A stretch of DNA of 13,315 bases, from contig WFQA01000230.1 of the NCBI GenBank assembly GCA_015487255.1, positions 1 through 13,315 of the forward strand. Reading direction: 5' to 3'. Shown here in pieces: positions 7,535 through 13,240 of the stretch. The stretch comes from Paracoccaceae bacterium. Its GTDB lineage: Bacteria; Pseudomonadota; Alphaproteobacteria; Rhodobacterales; Rhodobacteraceae. The translations under genes and the position numbers were made by a program. The notes under the pieces are model-generated. The model saw only the letters and a program-made list of their open reading frames with translations. It was not told the DNA's origin and did no database searches. How positions within the stretch are numbered: the first letter of the stretch is position 1; every line of letters starts with the position of its first letter.

Positions 7535-9728
7535 TAGCCTTCTCCTTGGTTTGAACATTGGGGTGATTGGTTAATCGGCCCAGAGCGCTGTCCGAAGCGC
7601 TCTGGGCCATCTTGGCCCGTCGTTTGTCTTTTTTGATAACAACGGGGCATTTCGCATGATCCTGATACAGAACCTGACAATGCAGGCAGGACAGGCATTC
7701 ATTGGGGTTGATCTCTCCTGTCGGATGGATCGCCTGCACAAAACACTCGTTTGCACAGGTCTGGCATGGCGATCCGCATTCTTTGTAACGTTTGAGCCAA
7801 TCAAACATCCGCAGCCGCCCGGGGATGGCCAGCGCCGCGCCCAGCGGGCACAGATAGCGGCAATAAAACCGCTCGACAAACAGGCCAATGCCCAAGAGCA
7901 CAGTGGCATAGAGCACAAACGGCCATTCACGGGCGAATTTAAGGATGATTGTGGTTTTGAATGGTTCAACCTCGGCATATTGCTCGGCCAATGTCATTGA
8001 CACCAGCGACAGCCCAAACAGCCCCAGGAAAATCATGTATTTAATCGGCCAGAGGCGCTCGTGCAGGCCCCAGGGCAAGGTCCATTGCGGCACCTTGAAA
8101 AACCGTGCGATCTGGTTGGTGATTTCCTGCAAGGCCCCGAACGGACACAGCCAGCCGCAAAATCCGCCACGGCCCCAGAACAAGATGGTTACCGCCACCG
8201 AGACCCACAGGATAAATACCAGCGGGTCGAGCAAAAATGCATCCCAGCTGAAGCCTTCGCGCAGGGAAGCCCCCAGCGCCATCAGGTTAACCACCGAAAG
8301 CTGTGCATTTTGTGAAAAGCCTAAAAACCCCAAGGTCATCACCAGAAATCCCATGCGGAACCAGTAAAAAGCCCGTGCATGGCGGGTGACCTGAAACTGG
8401 AAAAAGAACACACCGGTCAACACGGTTAACATCCCGACCAGCAAGCCAATCTCGATCTTTTTGCCCTGCCAGATGCGTTTCCACAACAGCGTGCGGGCAT
8501 CTTGGTCGGATTGGATTTCCTCGTCCAGCGGCGCTTGGGGTTTGGCCAGCGCAGTCAAATATCGCGGCGGTAGAGTATAGCCCAAATCATATGTCAGATA
8601 GGTTTTTTCTATCGGGCCAACCGGGCGTTGCACCAATAGCTGGATACGGAATGGCCGGGTCGGATCAAACCCTGAATCTGCCGGAATTTTGAACATGTCC
8701 ATTTCGGTGAAATTTGGCGCGCCTTCAGCGGCCACCACCCGTAAGCGGTTATGGCCACGATCCCGAAAACGCACCGAAATATCGCCCTGCACCAGTTGGA
8801 TACGGTCAAATATCCCACCGCGCACATAACCCGATCCTTTGAACGAATAAATCCCGCGCCCCATCAGCAAAATGGCACTGTCACCTTCATCCATCCATTC
8901 TGTCAGGTTATTGTATTCATTTTCGCCCAACAGGCTCAGACCAATCCCCGGTGCGGAAATCAGGGCAAGGTTGAGGTCGATATAGGTGTCCTGCGGCGCA
9001 CCGTCTTCGGCGCGTTTCAGCACGCGCGGGTCGCCGGTGGCAGCAAAGGCGGCGTTGATCTGGCCAATATCCAGTGTCAGGCGGCGCACCGCACCGTTGC
9101 CCACCAGCGTATTCCAGTCATAAACCGCAGTTTCCTCCATGTTGAGCACATGGGTTGGCCCCGCCTCGGCGGCGCTGTTATCCAGCCCGCCAAGGCCCAG
9201 CGCACGGGCAACCTTGATACTGGACCGCACCACGGAATCATCGATGATCATAATGGTCACGGTCGCGCCCGAAATAATCTCCACATCATGCCCAACCCCT
9301 TCGGCGGCGGCCTCGGCCACAATATCAAGGCCGATATAGCTTTGGGTCATTTCCCTGATTTTACTTTCGGAAATACCGATCAACACGATCGGTTCGTGAT
9401 GTTCTACCAGTTCAGCCCGCAGCAACCGACCGTCGGGGTCTATCGCCACCATCATATGAATCGGCTTGCCCGAATAGCCCATTGTGCCAACAAAATCGGA
9501 AGTAATATAGGCATAGCCCAACAATTCCGAGCCATTCAGCACCGGCACAACCGGAATATCATCGCGCATCTCGCCATATGCGGTGGCGCCGTCAACCAGA
9601 TCACTGGCAGGAAGCTGTGCGATAAACCGCGTCAGTTGCGGTGCGCCTTCTGCATGGGCAGGTGCCGCCGCCAGAAACAATGTCAGAATAAGGGAAAACA
9701 TCGCACCAAGGTGCGTAATCAAACCCAT
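7527..9728 (-). CDS. nosR: NosR, membrane flavin and iron-sulfur protein for N2O respiration
   Basis: Polytopic membrane protein of 733 residues required for nos expression and for NosZ activity in vivo. I start at the ATG at 9728, which has GGAGG five bases upstream and yields a clean Sec signal peptide (MGLITHLGAMFSLILTLFLA, ending AHA). The longer frame to 9764 lacks both. The periplasmic FMN-binding domain follows, with SGATVT at about 153-158 as the likely flavin-attachment site that NosX would modify. After several membrane helices come the two CX3CP motifs CGWLCP (about 522) and CRYLCP (about 621), and then a ferredoxin-type cysteine array (CGSPCQTCANEC, CLSCLHC and CPVV) for two [4Fe-4S] clusters. 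It ends KANG, overlapping the nosZ start. Confidence 0.96.
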   Translation of the reverse strand: MGLITHLGAMFSLILTLFLAAAPAHAEGAPQLTRFIAQLPASDLVDGATAYGEMRDDIPVVPVLNGSELLGYAYITSDFVGTMGYSGKPIHMMVAIDPDGRLLRAELVEHHEPIVLIGISESKIREMTQSYIGLDIVAEAAAEGVGHDVEIISGATVTIMIIDDSVVRSSIKVARALGLGGLDNSAAEAGPTHVLNMEETAVYDWNTLVGNGAVRRLTLDIGQINAAFAATGDPRVLKRAEDGAPQDTYIDLNLALISAPGIGLSLLGENEYNNLTEWMDEGDSAILLMGRGIYSFKGSGYVRGGIFDRIQLVQGDISVRFRDRGHNRLRVVAAEGAPNFTEMDMFKIPADSGFDPTRPFRIQLLVQRPVGPIEKTYLTYDLGYTLPPRYLTALAKPQAPLDEEIQSDQDARTLLWKRIWQGKKIEIGLLVGMLTVLTGVFFFQFQVTRHARAFYWFRMGFLVMTLGFLGFSQNAQLSVVNLMALGASLREGFSWDAFLLDPLVFILWVSVAVTILFWGRGGFCGWLCPFGALQEITNQIARFFKVPQWTLPWGLHERLWPIKYMIFLGLFGLSLVSMTLAEQYAEVEPFKTTIILKFAREWPFVLYATVLLGIGLFVERFYCRYLCPLGAALAIPGRLRMFDWLKRYKECGSPCQTCANECFVQAIHPTGEINPNECLSCLHCQVLYQDHAKCPVVIKKDKRRAKMAQSASDSALGRLTNHPNVQTKEKANG

Positions 9729-9733
9729 GTGAA

Positions 9734-9750
9734 CCTCCGCAAAATTGCGG
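9734..9750 (-). promoter_or_regulatory. nosR ribosome-binding site with an overlapping hairpin
   Basis: On the minus strand GGAGG (9738-9734) precedes the nosR ATG by five bases. The six bases CCGCAA (9750-9745) can pair with TTGCGG (9742-9737), and the last two bases of that arm are the first two of the Shine-Dalgarno sequence. A perfect six-base stem would have a two-base loop; a five-base stem with a four-base loop is more realistic. This could partly mask the site. The structure is seen in the sequence; a regulatory effect is inference. Confidence 0.5.
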
Positions 9751-9848
9751 CAGGCCTCGCGCATACTTTCACTCCCAAAGAGGCAGAATGGCTTATGGTT
9801 TTATCTTCACTTGAAAATAACAGACTAGAACTTCTCGCCCGATATTGC

Positions 9849-9880
9849 ACAGCCACGGCTGTTTCCGGTCGCTCAACCGG
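9849..9880 (-). promoter_or_regulatory. Two adjacent hairpins in the nosR leader
   Basis: Read in the nosR direction, CCGGT (9880-9876) pairs with ACCGG (9869-9865) around a six-base loop. It is followed by ACAGCC (9862-9857) pairing with GGCTGT (9854-9849), a perfect palindrome with a two-base centre. No run of T follows, so these are not standard terminators. They lie about 120-150 bases upstream of the nosR start. Confidence 0.4.
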
Positions 9881-9985
9881 CATTGTCATTGTAGTCGGAA
9901 ACTCCAACTGCCGCTGCATGAACAACGGGCAGCAAGAGGGGGCAGTTTGGGGAGGCAGGCGCATCAAGATCGACTCACTTGGCTT

Positions 9986-9999
9986 GTAACACGCGTTAC
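9986..9999. promoter_or_regulatory. Dyad GTAAC-N4-GTTAC on the predicted nosR start site
   Basis: Perfect five-base arms (9986-9990 and 9995-9999) around ACGC. The centre is within a base or two of the start site predicted from the FNR-type box, and the right arm overlaps the -10 element. A protein bound here would block the promoter. No regulator gene in the window can be paired with it. Confidence 0.4.
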
Positions 10000-10039
10000 C
10001 TTAGTCCTAGGGGGTTCACAAAAATTTGATTTCAGTCAA
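9998..10039 (-). promoter_or_regulatory. nosR promoter: FNR/NnrR-type box and -10 element
   Basis: The minus strand has TTGAC-TGAA-ATCAA at 10039-10026, matching nine of ten conserved positions of the FNR/Nnr/Dnr family box TTGAT-N4-ATCAA. If the box is centred at -41.5, as in class II Crp/FNR promoters, the start site falls near 9991 and the -10 hexamer at 10003-9998. That hexamer is TAAGGT, which keeps the three most conserved -10 bases (T, A and the last T). This fits anaerobic or NO-dependent control of the nos operon. Which regulator (FnrL, NnrR or DnrR-like) binds cannot be told from the site. Confidence 0.72.
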
Positions 10040-10366
10040 GTTAAGCAAAAAAAGAGCAGGATACTTTGTGTAAGCCAGCATCGGGCATAACCGTCGACCG
10101 GGTGATCGGTGATGATGCGCTCGACTGCCACCCTTTGACATTCAGGACACCCCCGCCACAGGTCAAAGCCAAAGAGGGGACGTTCTGCCTATCCACGGCT
10201 TATTTCGGGAGAATTTCGGGCTTTGACGCGTCATTGCTTCCAGACCCGCTCAAACCCGCACTAATGCCGAATTAAGAGAATGAAAACTCTCGGGTAATTG
10301 CGGGTTTTCGCTTTGCTTTGGCCCGTTTTTCGAGAAGAAGTCGTTGGCATGTCATGTCCTCCGCCA
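10040..10366. other. Intergenic stretch between the recombinase gene and the nosR promoter
   Basis: About 330 bases with no convincing gene on either strand. It holds the inverted repeat at 10252-10307 and a short tandem copy of ATTTCGGG (10202-10209 and 10213-10220, 11 bases apart). The recombinase operon reads toward nosR and I see no standard intrinsic terminator. The base composition is mixed and the stretch may be a scar of transposition. Confidence 0.5.
10252..10307. repeat. Inverted repeat AAACCCGCA / TGCGGGTTT
   Basis: Perfect nine-base arms at 10252-10260 and 10299-10307, separated by 38 bases that include imperfect continuation of the pairing (CCGA against CCGAG) and an AGAG/CTCT mini-hairpin. 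It lies 60 bases past the recombinase stop. It could be a weak terminator for that operon, or a recombination or transposon-end relic. There is no long T run. Confidence 0.4.
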
Positions 10367-10873
10367 CTATCCCCCGAGAACCCGTTCTCCGTCCTGCCCG
10401 TTGCGACGCATCTTTAAGACCGCTTCGCGCTGATAAGGCGAAAGCTTTGGGGGTCTGCCAAGCCGCCTGCCTGCACGTCTGGCACGTTCGCGGCCTTCGG
10501 CTGTCCGTTCCGCAATCAAGGATCGCTCGAACTCTGCAAGTCCGCCCAGAACCGTGAGAATGAGTTTGCCGGTTGGCGTGGTCGTGTCTGCCCAGGCATC
10601 CGTGAGCGCCTTCAATTTCGCGCCCCTGGTTTCGATCGTGTGGACGATATCCAGAAGATCGCGCGTTGACCGTGCAAGCCGATCAAGCCGCGTCACGATC
10701 AGCACATCGCCATCGGTGAGGGCATCGAGGGCTTTCTTCAACTCGGGACGGTCTGACCTGGCTCCGCTCACCGTTTCCTTGAACACCCGATCGCACTCTG
10801 CCGCGCCAAGCTGTTCGAGCTGAGCGTCGAGGGTCTGGCCAGAAGTAGAAACGCGCGCGTAACCGATCTTCAT
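10367..10873 (-). CDS. Serine recombinase (resolvase/invertase family), C-terminus altered
   Basis: Site-specific serine recombinase of 168 residues. The catalytic domain is complete: KIGYARVSTSGQ with nucleophile Ser9 and Arg7, DVLIVTRLDRLARSTRDLL with the catalytic arginines, and GLAEFERSLIAERTAEGRERARRAG leading into the long E helix. The linker GRPPKLSPYQREAVLKMRRN begins the DNA-binding part, but the usual helix-turn-helix (about 20-25 residues) is missing. The tail instead reads GQDGERVLGG and stops. None of the three frames downstream restores an HTH, so this looks like a 3' deletion or junction and not a simple frameshift. The ATG at 10873 overlaps the parE stop as ATGA, so it is translated as the third gene of the parDE operon. 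DNA binding may be impaired. Confidence 0.88.
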   Translation of the reverse strand: MKIGYARVSTSGQTLDAQLEQLGAAECDRVFKETVSGARSDRPELKKALDALTDGDVLIVTRLDRLARSTRDLLDIVHTIETRGAKLKALTDAWADTTTPTGKLILTVLGGLAEFERSLIAERTAEGRERARRAGRRLGRPPKLSPYQREAVLKMRRNGQDGERVLGG

Positions 10874-11190
10874 TGGTCTATCGCCCTCAAGATTGCCAGC
10901 CAGTCCTGCCGCCCGCCAAGGATGCGCAGGATTTCCAGGTGATCCGTCTCGATCCGATAAACGACCAGATGCTCGCCGCTTGGATGAATGCGCACCGGTG
11001 GCGTGAACTCAAACCGTTCGCGCGCCATTTCCGGCATTGCCAGCAACCGCTTGAAGGTCTCTTCCAGGGCGTCGGTATAGCGCTCTGCCTGTTCAGGCGA
11101 CCATGTATGCGCGGTATAGAGCCAGATTTCCTCAAGATCGCCCTGCGCGGCCGGGGTAAGCAGATACTTGGTCAGCCTATCGCGCGTCAT
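10870..11190 (-). CDS. parE: ParE/RelE-family toxin
   Basis: Toxin of a type II toxin-antitoxin pair, 106 residues. I start at MTRDRLTKYLLTPAAQGDLE (ATG 11190). The frame is open to 11310, but that extension lies inside parD and is arginine- and lysine-rich noise. Family features are TPAAQGDLEEIWLYTAHTWSP at the N-terminus, the middle helix QAERYTDALEETFKRLLAMPEMARER, then the strands HLVVYRIETDHLEILRILGGRQDW. ParE proteins usually poison DNA gyrase, while RelE proteins cut mRNA; sequence alone favours ParE. It overlaps parD by 14 bases at its start and the recombinase gene by ATGA at its end. Confidence 0.88.
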   Translation of the reverse strand: MTRDRLTKYLLTPAAQGDLEEIWLYTAHTWSPEQAERYTDALEETFKRLLAMPEMARERFEFTPPVRIHPSGEHLVVYRIETDHLEILRILGGRQDWLAILRAIDQ

Positions 11191-11422
11191 AGGCTTTTCG
11201 CATCCGTGTCTTGAATGCCTTGAAGTCAAATTCCTGCGCTTCACCGCTCGACATCCCTTCGTCAATCGCCGTTTGCAGCGTGGCAATAGCTTCTTGCCGC
11301 TCCTGGTCACGGCGGATCAGGTGGCGGACATAATCGCTCGTATTGCTGAAACGTCCATCCTTCATGCGCAGCTCGATCCAGGACTTCATCGGATCTGGAA
11401 GCGAAACATTCATCGTTGCCAT
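11177..11422 (-). CDS. parD: ParD-family antitoxin (ribbon-helix-helix)
   Basis: Antitoxin of 81 residues. It starts at MATMNVSLPDPMKSWIELRM (ATG 11422) with GGAGG eight bases upstream. The longer open frame to 11677 runs through the promoter and is not used. The N-terminal ribbon-helix-helix (TMNVSLPDPMKSWI then SNTSDYVRHLIRRDQE) is of the CC2985/ParD type. The C-terminal part (QTAIDEGMSSGEAQEFDFKAF) is the toxin-binding tail. It is the first gene of parD-parE-recombinase and probably represses its own promoter at the palindrome 11482-11498. Confidence 0.9.
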   Translation of the reverse strand: MATMNVSLPDPMKSWIELRMKDGRFSNTSDYVRHLIRRDQERQEAIATLQTAIDEGMSSGEAQEFDFKAFKTRMRKAYDAR

Positions 11423-11447
11423 TAGGTCATCCTCCTTCATTGATTGA

Positions 11448-11476
11448 GAATAACACAGGCTGGCAAAGACTGTCAA
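11448..11476 (-). promoter_or_regulatory. parD promoter
   Basis: Minus strand: TTGACA at 11476-11471, 17-base spacer, TTATTC at 11453-11448. The -35 is a perfect consensus and the -10 matches four of six. The start is predicted near 11441, about 20 bases upstream of the parD ATG. It would transcribe parD, parE and the recombinase. Confidence 0.7.
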
Positions 11477-11481
11477 AAAGC

Positions 11482-11498
11482 ATGGCAATGTTTGCCAT
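11482..11498. promoter_or_regulatory. Perfect palindrome just upstream of the parD promoter (likely ParD operator)
   Basis: ATGGCAA-TGT-TTGCCAT, seven-base arms. A further TGGCAAA half-site lies inside the promoter spacer at 11461-11467. RHH antitoxins typically autoregulate at such repeats, so ParD is the natural candidate. Binding is inferred. Confidence 0.55.
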
Positions 11499-11510
11499 AA
11501 GTCACCGCTT

Positions 11511-11641
11511 TTTTGCACGGGACTTATGCACGCGACAAGCGCTTGATTACATTGGATCGAGCTGGCCGTGCAAAAGTCTTGAATTATGCACGTCGAGGCA
11601 TTTGCAGATGAAAATAGAGCTGTTACCGAGTGGGTGCAAAG
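11511..11641. repeat. Cluster of GTGCA/TGCAC motifs upstream of the parDE-recombinase operon
   Basis: TTTTGCACGG (11511-11520) is repeated inverted as CCGTGCAAAA (11566-11575). TTATGCACG occurs directly at 11524-11532 and again at 11584-11592, exactly 60 bases apart. A fifth copy, GGTGCAAAGTCC, lies near 11635. No gene is convincing here. The arrangement resembles a multi-site protein-binding region such as a resolvase res site or iterons, but no known consensus is matched. Confidence 0.5.
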
Positions 11642-11648
11642 TCCATGC

Positions 11649-11800
11649 TCAAGAATCCTCGTGCGTGTGGTCTTCAAGAAGGCGTACCGCCTCCCGCTCT
11701 TCCTGGTATTCCTGGATAATTTGTCGAACTTGGGAAATCTCTGCCTGTACTTCGTCTATTTCTTCCCCATCTTCGTCGTTGCCACGCGGGCGATCCGGCC
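11649..11800 (-). pseudogene. Glu-rich C-terminal gene fragment of unknown origin
   Basis: Reading on the minus strand from about 11800 to the TGA at 11649-11651 gives DEDGEEIDEVQAEISQVRQI, then a helical EYQEEREAVRLLEDHTHEDS end. It is acidic and probably coiled-coil. The same frame upstream only shadows the Gp49-like toxin in another frame, so the true N-terminus is missing. It has no clear start or ribosome site. I do not recognise the family. It may be the tail of a gene joined to the broken toxin gene, or chance. Confidence 0.3.
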
Positions 11801-12007
11801 GCTGCCAAGGTTGCTCCTGATTTCCCACAATCCTTTGTGACCTTTCATTGATCGACAAAGCGGCATGCCAACAGGCCAGCCAAACTCGGCCGTTCTGATA
11901 TCATCACCGATGATCTTGCGGTCTTCAGGTGATAGGGACAAAAGCCAATCCCGGACGGGAACTTTGCCGCTATCGGACTGAAAGAACCGCGCCGGAAGTT
12001 GCTTCAA
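11756..12007 (-). pseudogene. Gp49/HigB-like toxin gene, C-terminally truncated
   Basis: Starting at TTG 12007 the frame gives LKQLPARFFQSDSGKVPVRD, then DWLLSLSPEDRKIIGDDIRTAEFGWPVGMPLCRSM, GLWEIRSNLGSGRIARV. This is the Gp49 (phage-derived, RelE-superfamily) toxin pattern. Family members normally continue after RIARV for about 40 residues including an LLHGFIKKTQ-like segment. Here only eight residues (ATTKMGKK) follow before TAG, and no other frame restores the end. The partner HTH antitoxin that should follow is absent. The toxin is probably dead, the result of a junction near 11795. GGAG (12019-12016) would serve the TTG start; a GTG at 12016 is the alternative and would be nearly leaderless. 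An ATG at 12085 lies upstream of the predicted promoter. Confidence 0.72.
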
Positions 12008-12022
12008 ACCATTCACTCCAAT

Positions 12023-12051
12023 AATGTACCACAGAAGGTACAGGTTTGCAA
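12023..12051 (-). promoter_or_regulatory. Promoter of the Gp49-like gene with a palindromic operator
   Basis: Minus strand TTGCAA (12051-12046), 17-base spacer, TACATT (12028-12023). Between and over the -10 lies a perfect inverted repeat TGTACC-ACAGAA-GGTACA (12025-12042, plus strand). A repressor there would block RNA polymerase. Toxin-antitoxin modules of this type are normally autorepressed. The predicted start (about 12016) falls on the possible GTG start codon. Confidence 0.6.
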
Positions 12052-12199
12052 GTGGTTTCGGTTGCTGCGTGACGTCAGCCGTCAAGCACCTTCTTCACTG
12101 TAAATATCCCCTGTATTTGCCTTACACCCCAAAGGGGTCGAAGCGCCGTCCATGTAAGCATGATTGCATGCAATGCGCGTTACATAGAGCCTCGGCGTA
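12052..12199. other. Divergent intergenic region with short palindromes
   Basis: It separates the minus-strand toxin remnant from the plus-strand gene at 12200. It holds a perfect 12-base palindrome ATTGCATGCAAT (12163-12174), a small hairpin ACCCC-AAA-GGGGT (12126-12138) and TGACGTCA (12070-12077). I see no convincing promoter for the plus-strand gene, and its ATG lacks a good ribosome site. Confidence 0.4.
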
Positions 12200-13240
12200 A
12201 TGATGAGTGTTAAGCTGGTGGCTTGTTTTCCCTGCTTTTCGGAGCCGCTTTCGCTTGAACGTCCTTCACCTGTTTATGGTTCTGGTGTCAAAAGAAGAAG
12301 CGAAGCGGCTTTTGATATCCCGTACAATAACAACCTGGTGTTTTTACGGCTTGCCGACGGGCGCTATGATTTCTTTTACAAGAACATGCGCACCAAAAAA
12401 TTTACGAAAAACCCCTACTTTCCCTATCTCAGGGATAAAGATATCAGCAAAAAAAGCAGGAGTGATGAGTTTTCGCTGTGGAGTTATTTCCAATATGACG
12501 GATGGAAAGAACAGGATGATCACGATGCCAATAACATGTGCCAAGGCATCGTTTCAGAACCCTCGAACCGTGCAGATTATACGGGTGAGGAGTTTCTGAA
12601 GGAGTATCCGACCAAGAAGGGACGCTTCCGGCCAGCGATTCACCATGCTTCCCCCAGGGGCGGGTATCACTACCAAAAATATGGCAATGGTGGCCTGTGT
12701 TTCACAGATTTGATCACGGTTGGCCAGTTTGCAAAATTTCTCAGGAATAATGAGGGTTATGCCCGTCACAGGGCGTCTCTGAAAGACGTAGGTTGTTTTG
12801 CGGGGCCGGAATTCGAGCCTGCCGGTTTTCCGGCTGCGGTCACGTGGTATGATGCGCTGGCATATGCCTCTTGGCGCAGGGGCGTCGAGAAGTTGCCATT
12901 AAAGCTGCTTGATCCTGACCAGTTTGTAACTCTGGCTGATGGTTTGAAAAGCCTTGCCCCAGACTGCGACGAAGTTATCACGTCGCGCCACTCAATATTC
13001 ACCGATCGCCACTTCACATTTTATAGCCCCGAAAATGATGCTTACGAGATGGAGACAGGAAAGCATCCGGACTGTATGAGCGAAAGCACGCTAACATACC
13101 AGCTGCTTGAAGAGTTGCAGGATGCTGGACGTATTGATTCAATGGTGCTTTTCACCGGTGCGCCAAAAAAACGGACCGCAAGCGATTGGAAAATCTCGCG
13201 GCGGGTGGAACACCAAAGTCCATCTGATCGCCGCAAATGA
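12200..13240 (+). pseudogene. Formylglycine-generating-enzyme-like protein, 3' end replaced by IS DNA
   Basis: The frame is open for 346 codons, but only residues 1 to about 315 belong to this gene. Residues about 168-255 have an FGE-sulfatase/SUMF1-like pattern: DLITVGQFAKFLRNNEGYA, then AGFPAAVTWYDALAYASWRR, and a KLLDPDQFVTLADGL segment where the usual LPTEAEWE block would sit. The first 165 residues (DIPYNNNLVFLRLADGRYDF and onward) are not recognised. Family members activate sulfatases or make sulfur-containing metabolites, but many are uncharacterised binding folds, so no role is claimed here. The last 25-35 codons read an IS5-family transposase out of its own frame, so the native C-terminus is lost. 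GC content and style differ from the nos genes, suggesting separate transfer. The start is uncertain (ATG ATG at 12200-12205, no good Shine-Dalgarno). Confidence 0.6.

Noticed and set aside
5561..7537. Very long open frame on the plus strand (about 658 codons)
   Set aside because: It is the antisense of nosZ, is rich in His, Ile and Gly in the way reverse frames of GC-rich genes are, and has no family motifs.
9719..9967. Minus-strand open frame overlapping the nosR start
   Set aside because: Low-complexity composition, overlaps the nosR ribosome site and start in another frame, and no good start signal. More likely leader RNA.
8751..9989. Long plus-strand open frame across nosR and its leader
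   Set aside because: Antisense shadow of nosR; no recognisable domain and no ribosome site.
11511..11641. CRISPR-like repeats
   Set aside because: The motifs are only 9-10 bases, in mixed orientation and without regular spacers or cas genes.
12070..12077. TGACGTCA palindrome as a regulator site
   Set aside because: An isolated eight-base palindrome is expected by chance, and no half-site context or promoter supports it.
12700..13160. FGE-like gene as the variable target of a diversity-generating retroelement
   Set aside because: No template repeat or reverse transcriptase is present in the window and no near-identical repeat of the region is visible.
12200..13240. A true in-frame fusion of the FGE-like protein to a transposase
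   Set aside because: The last codons read the transposase DNA in a frame that is neither its OrfA nor its OrfB frame, so the tail is accidental.
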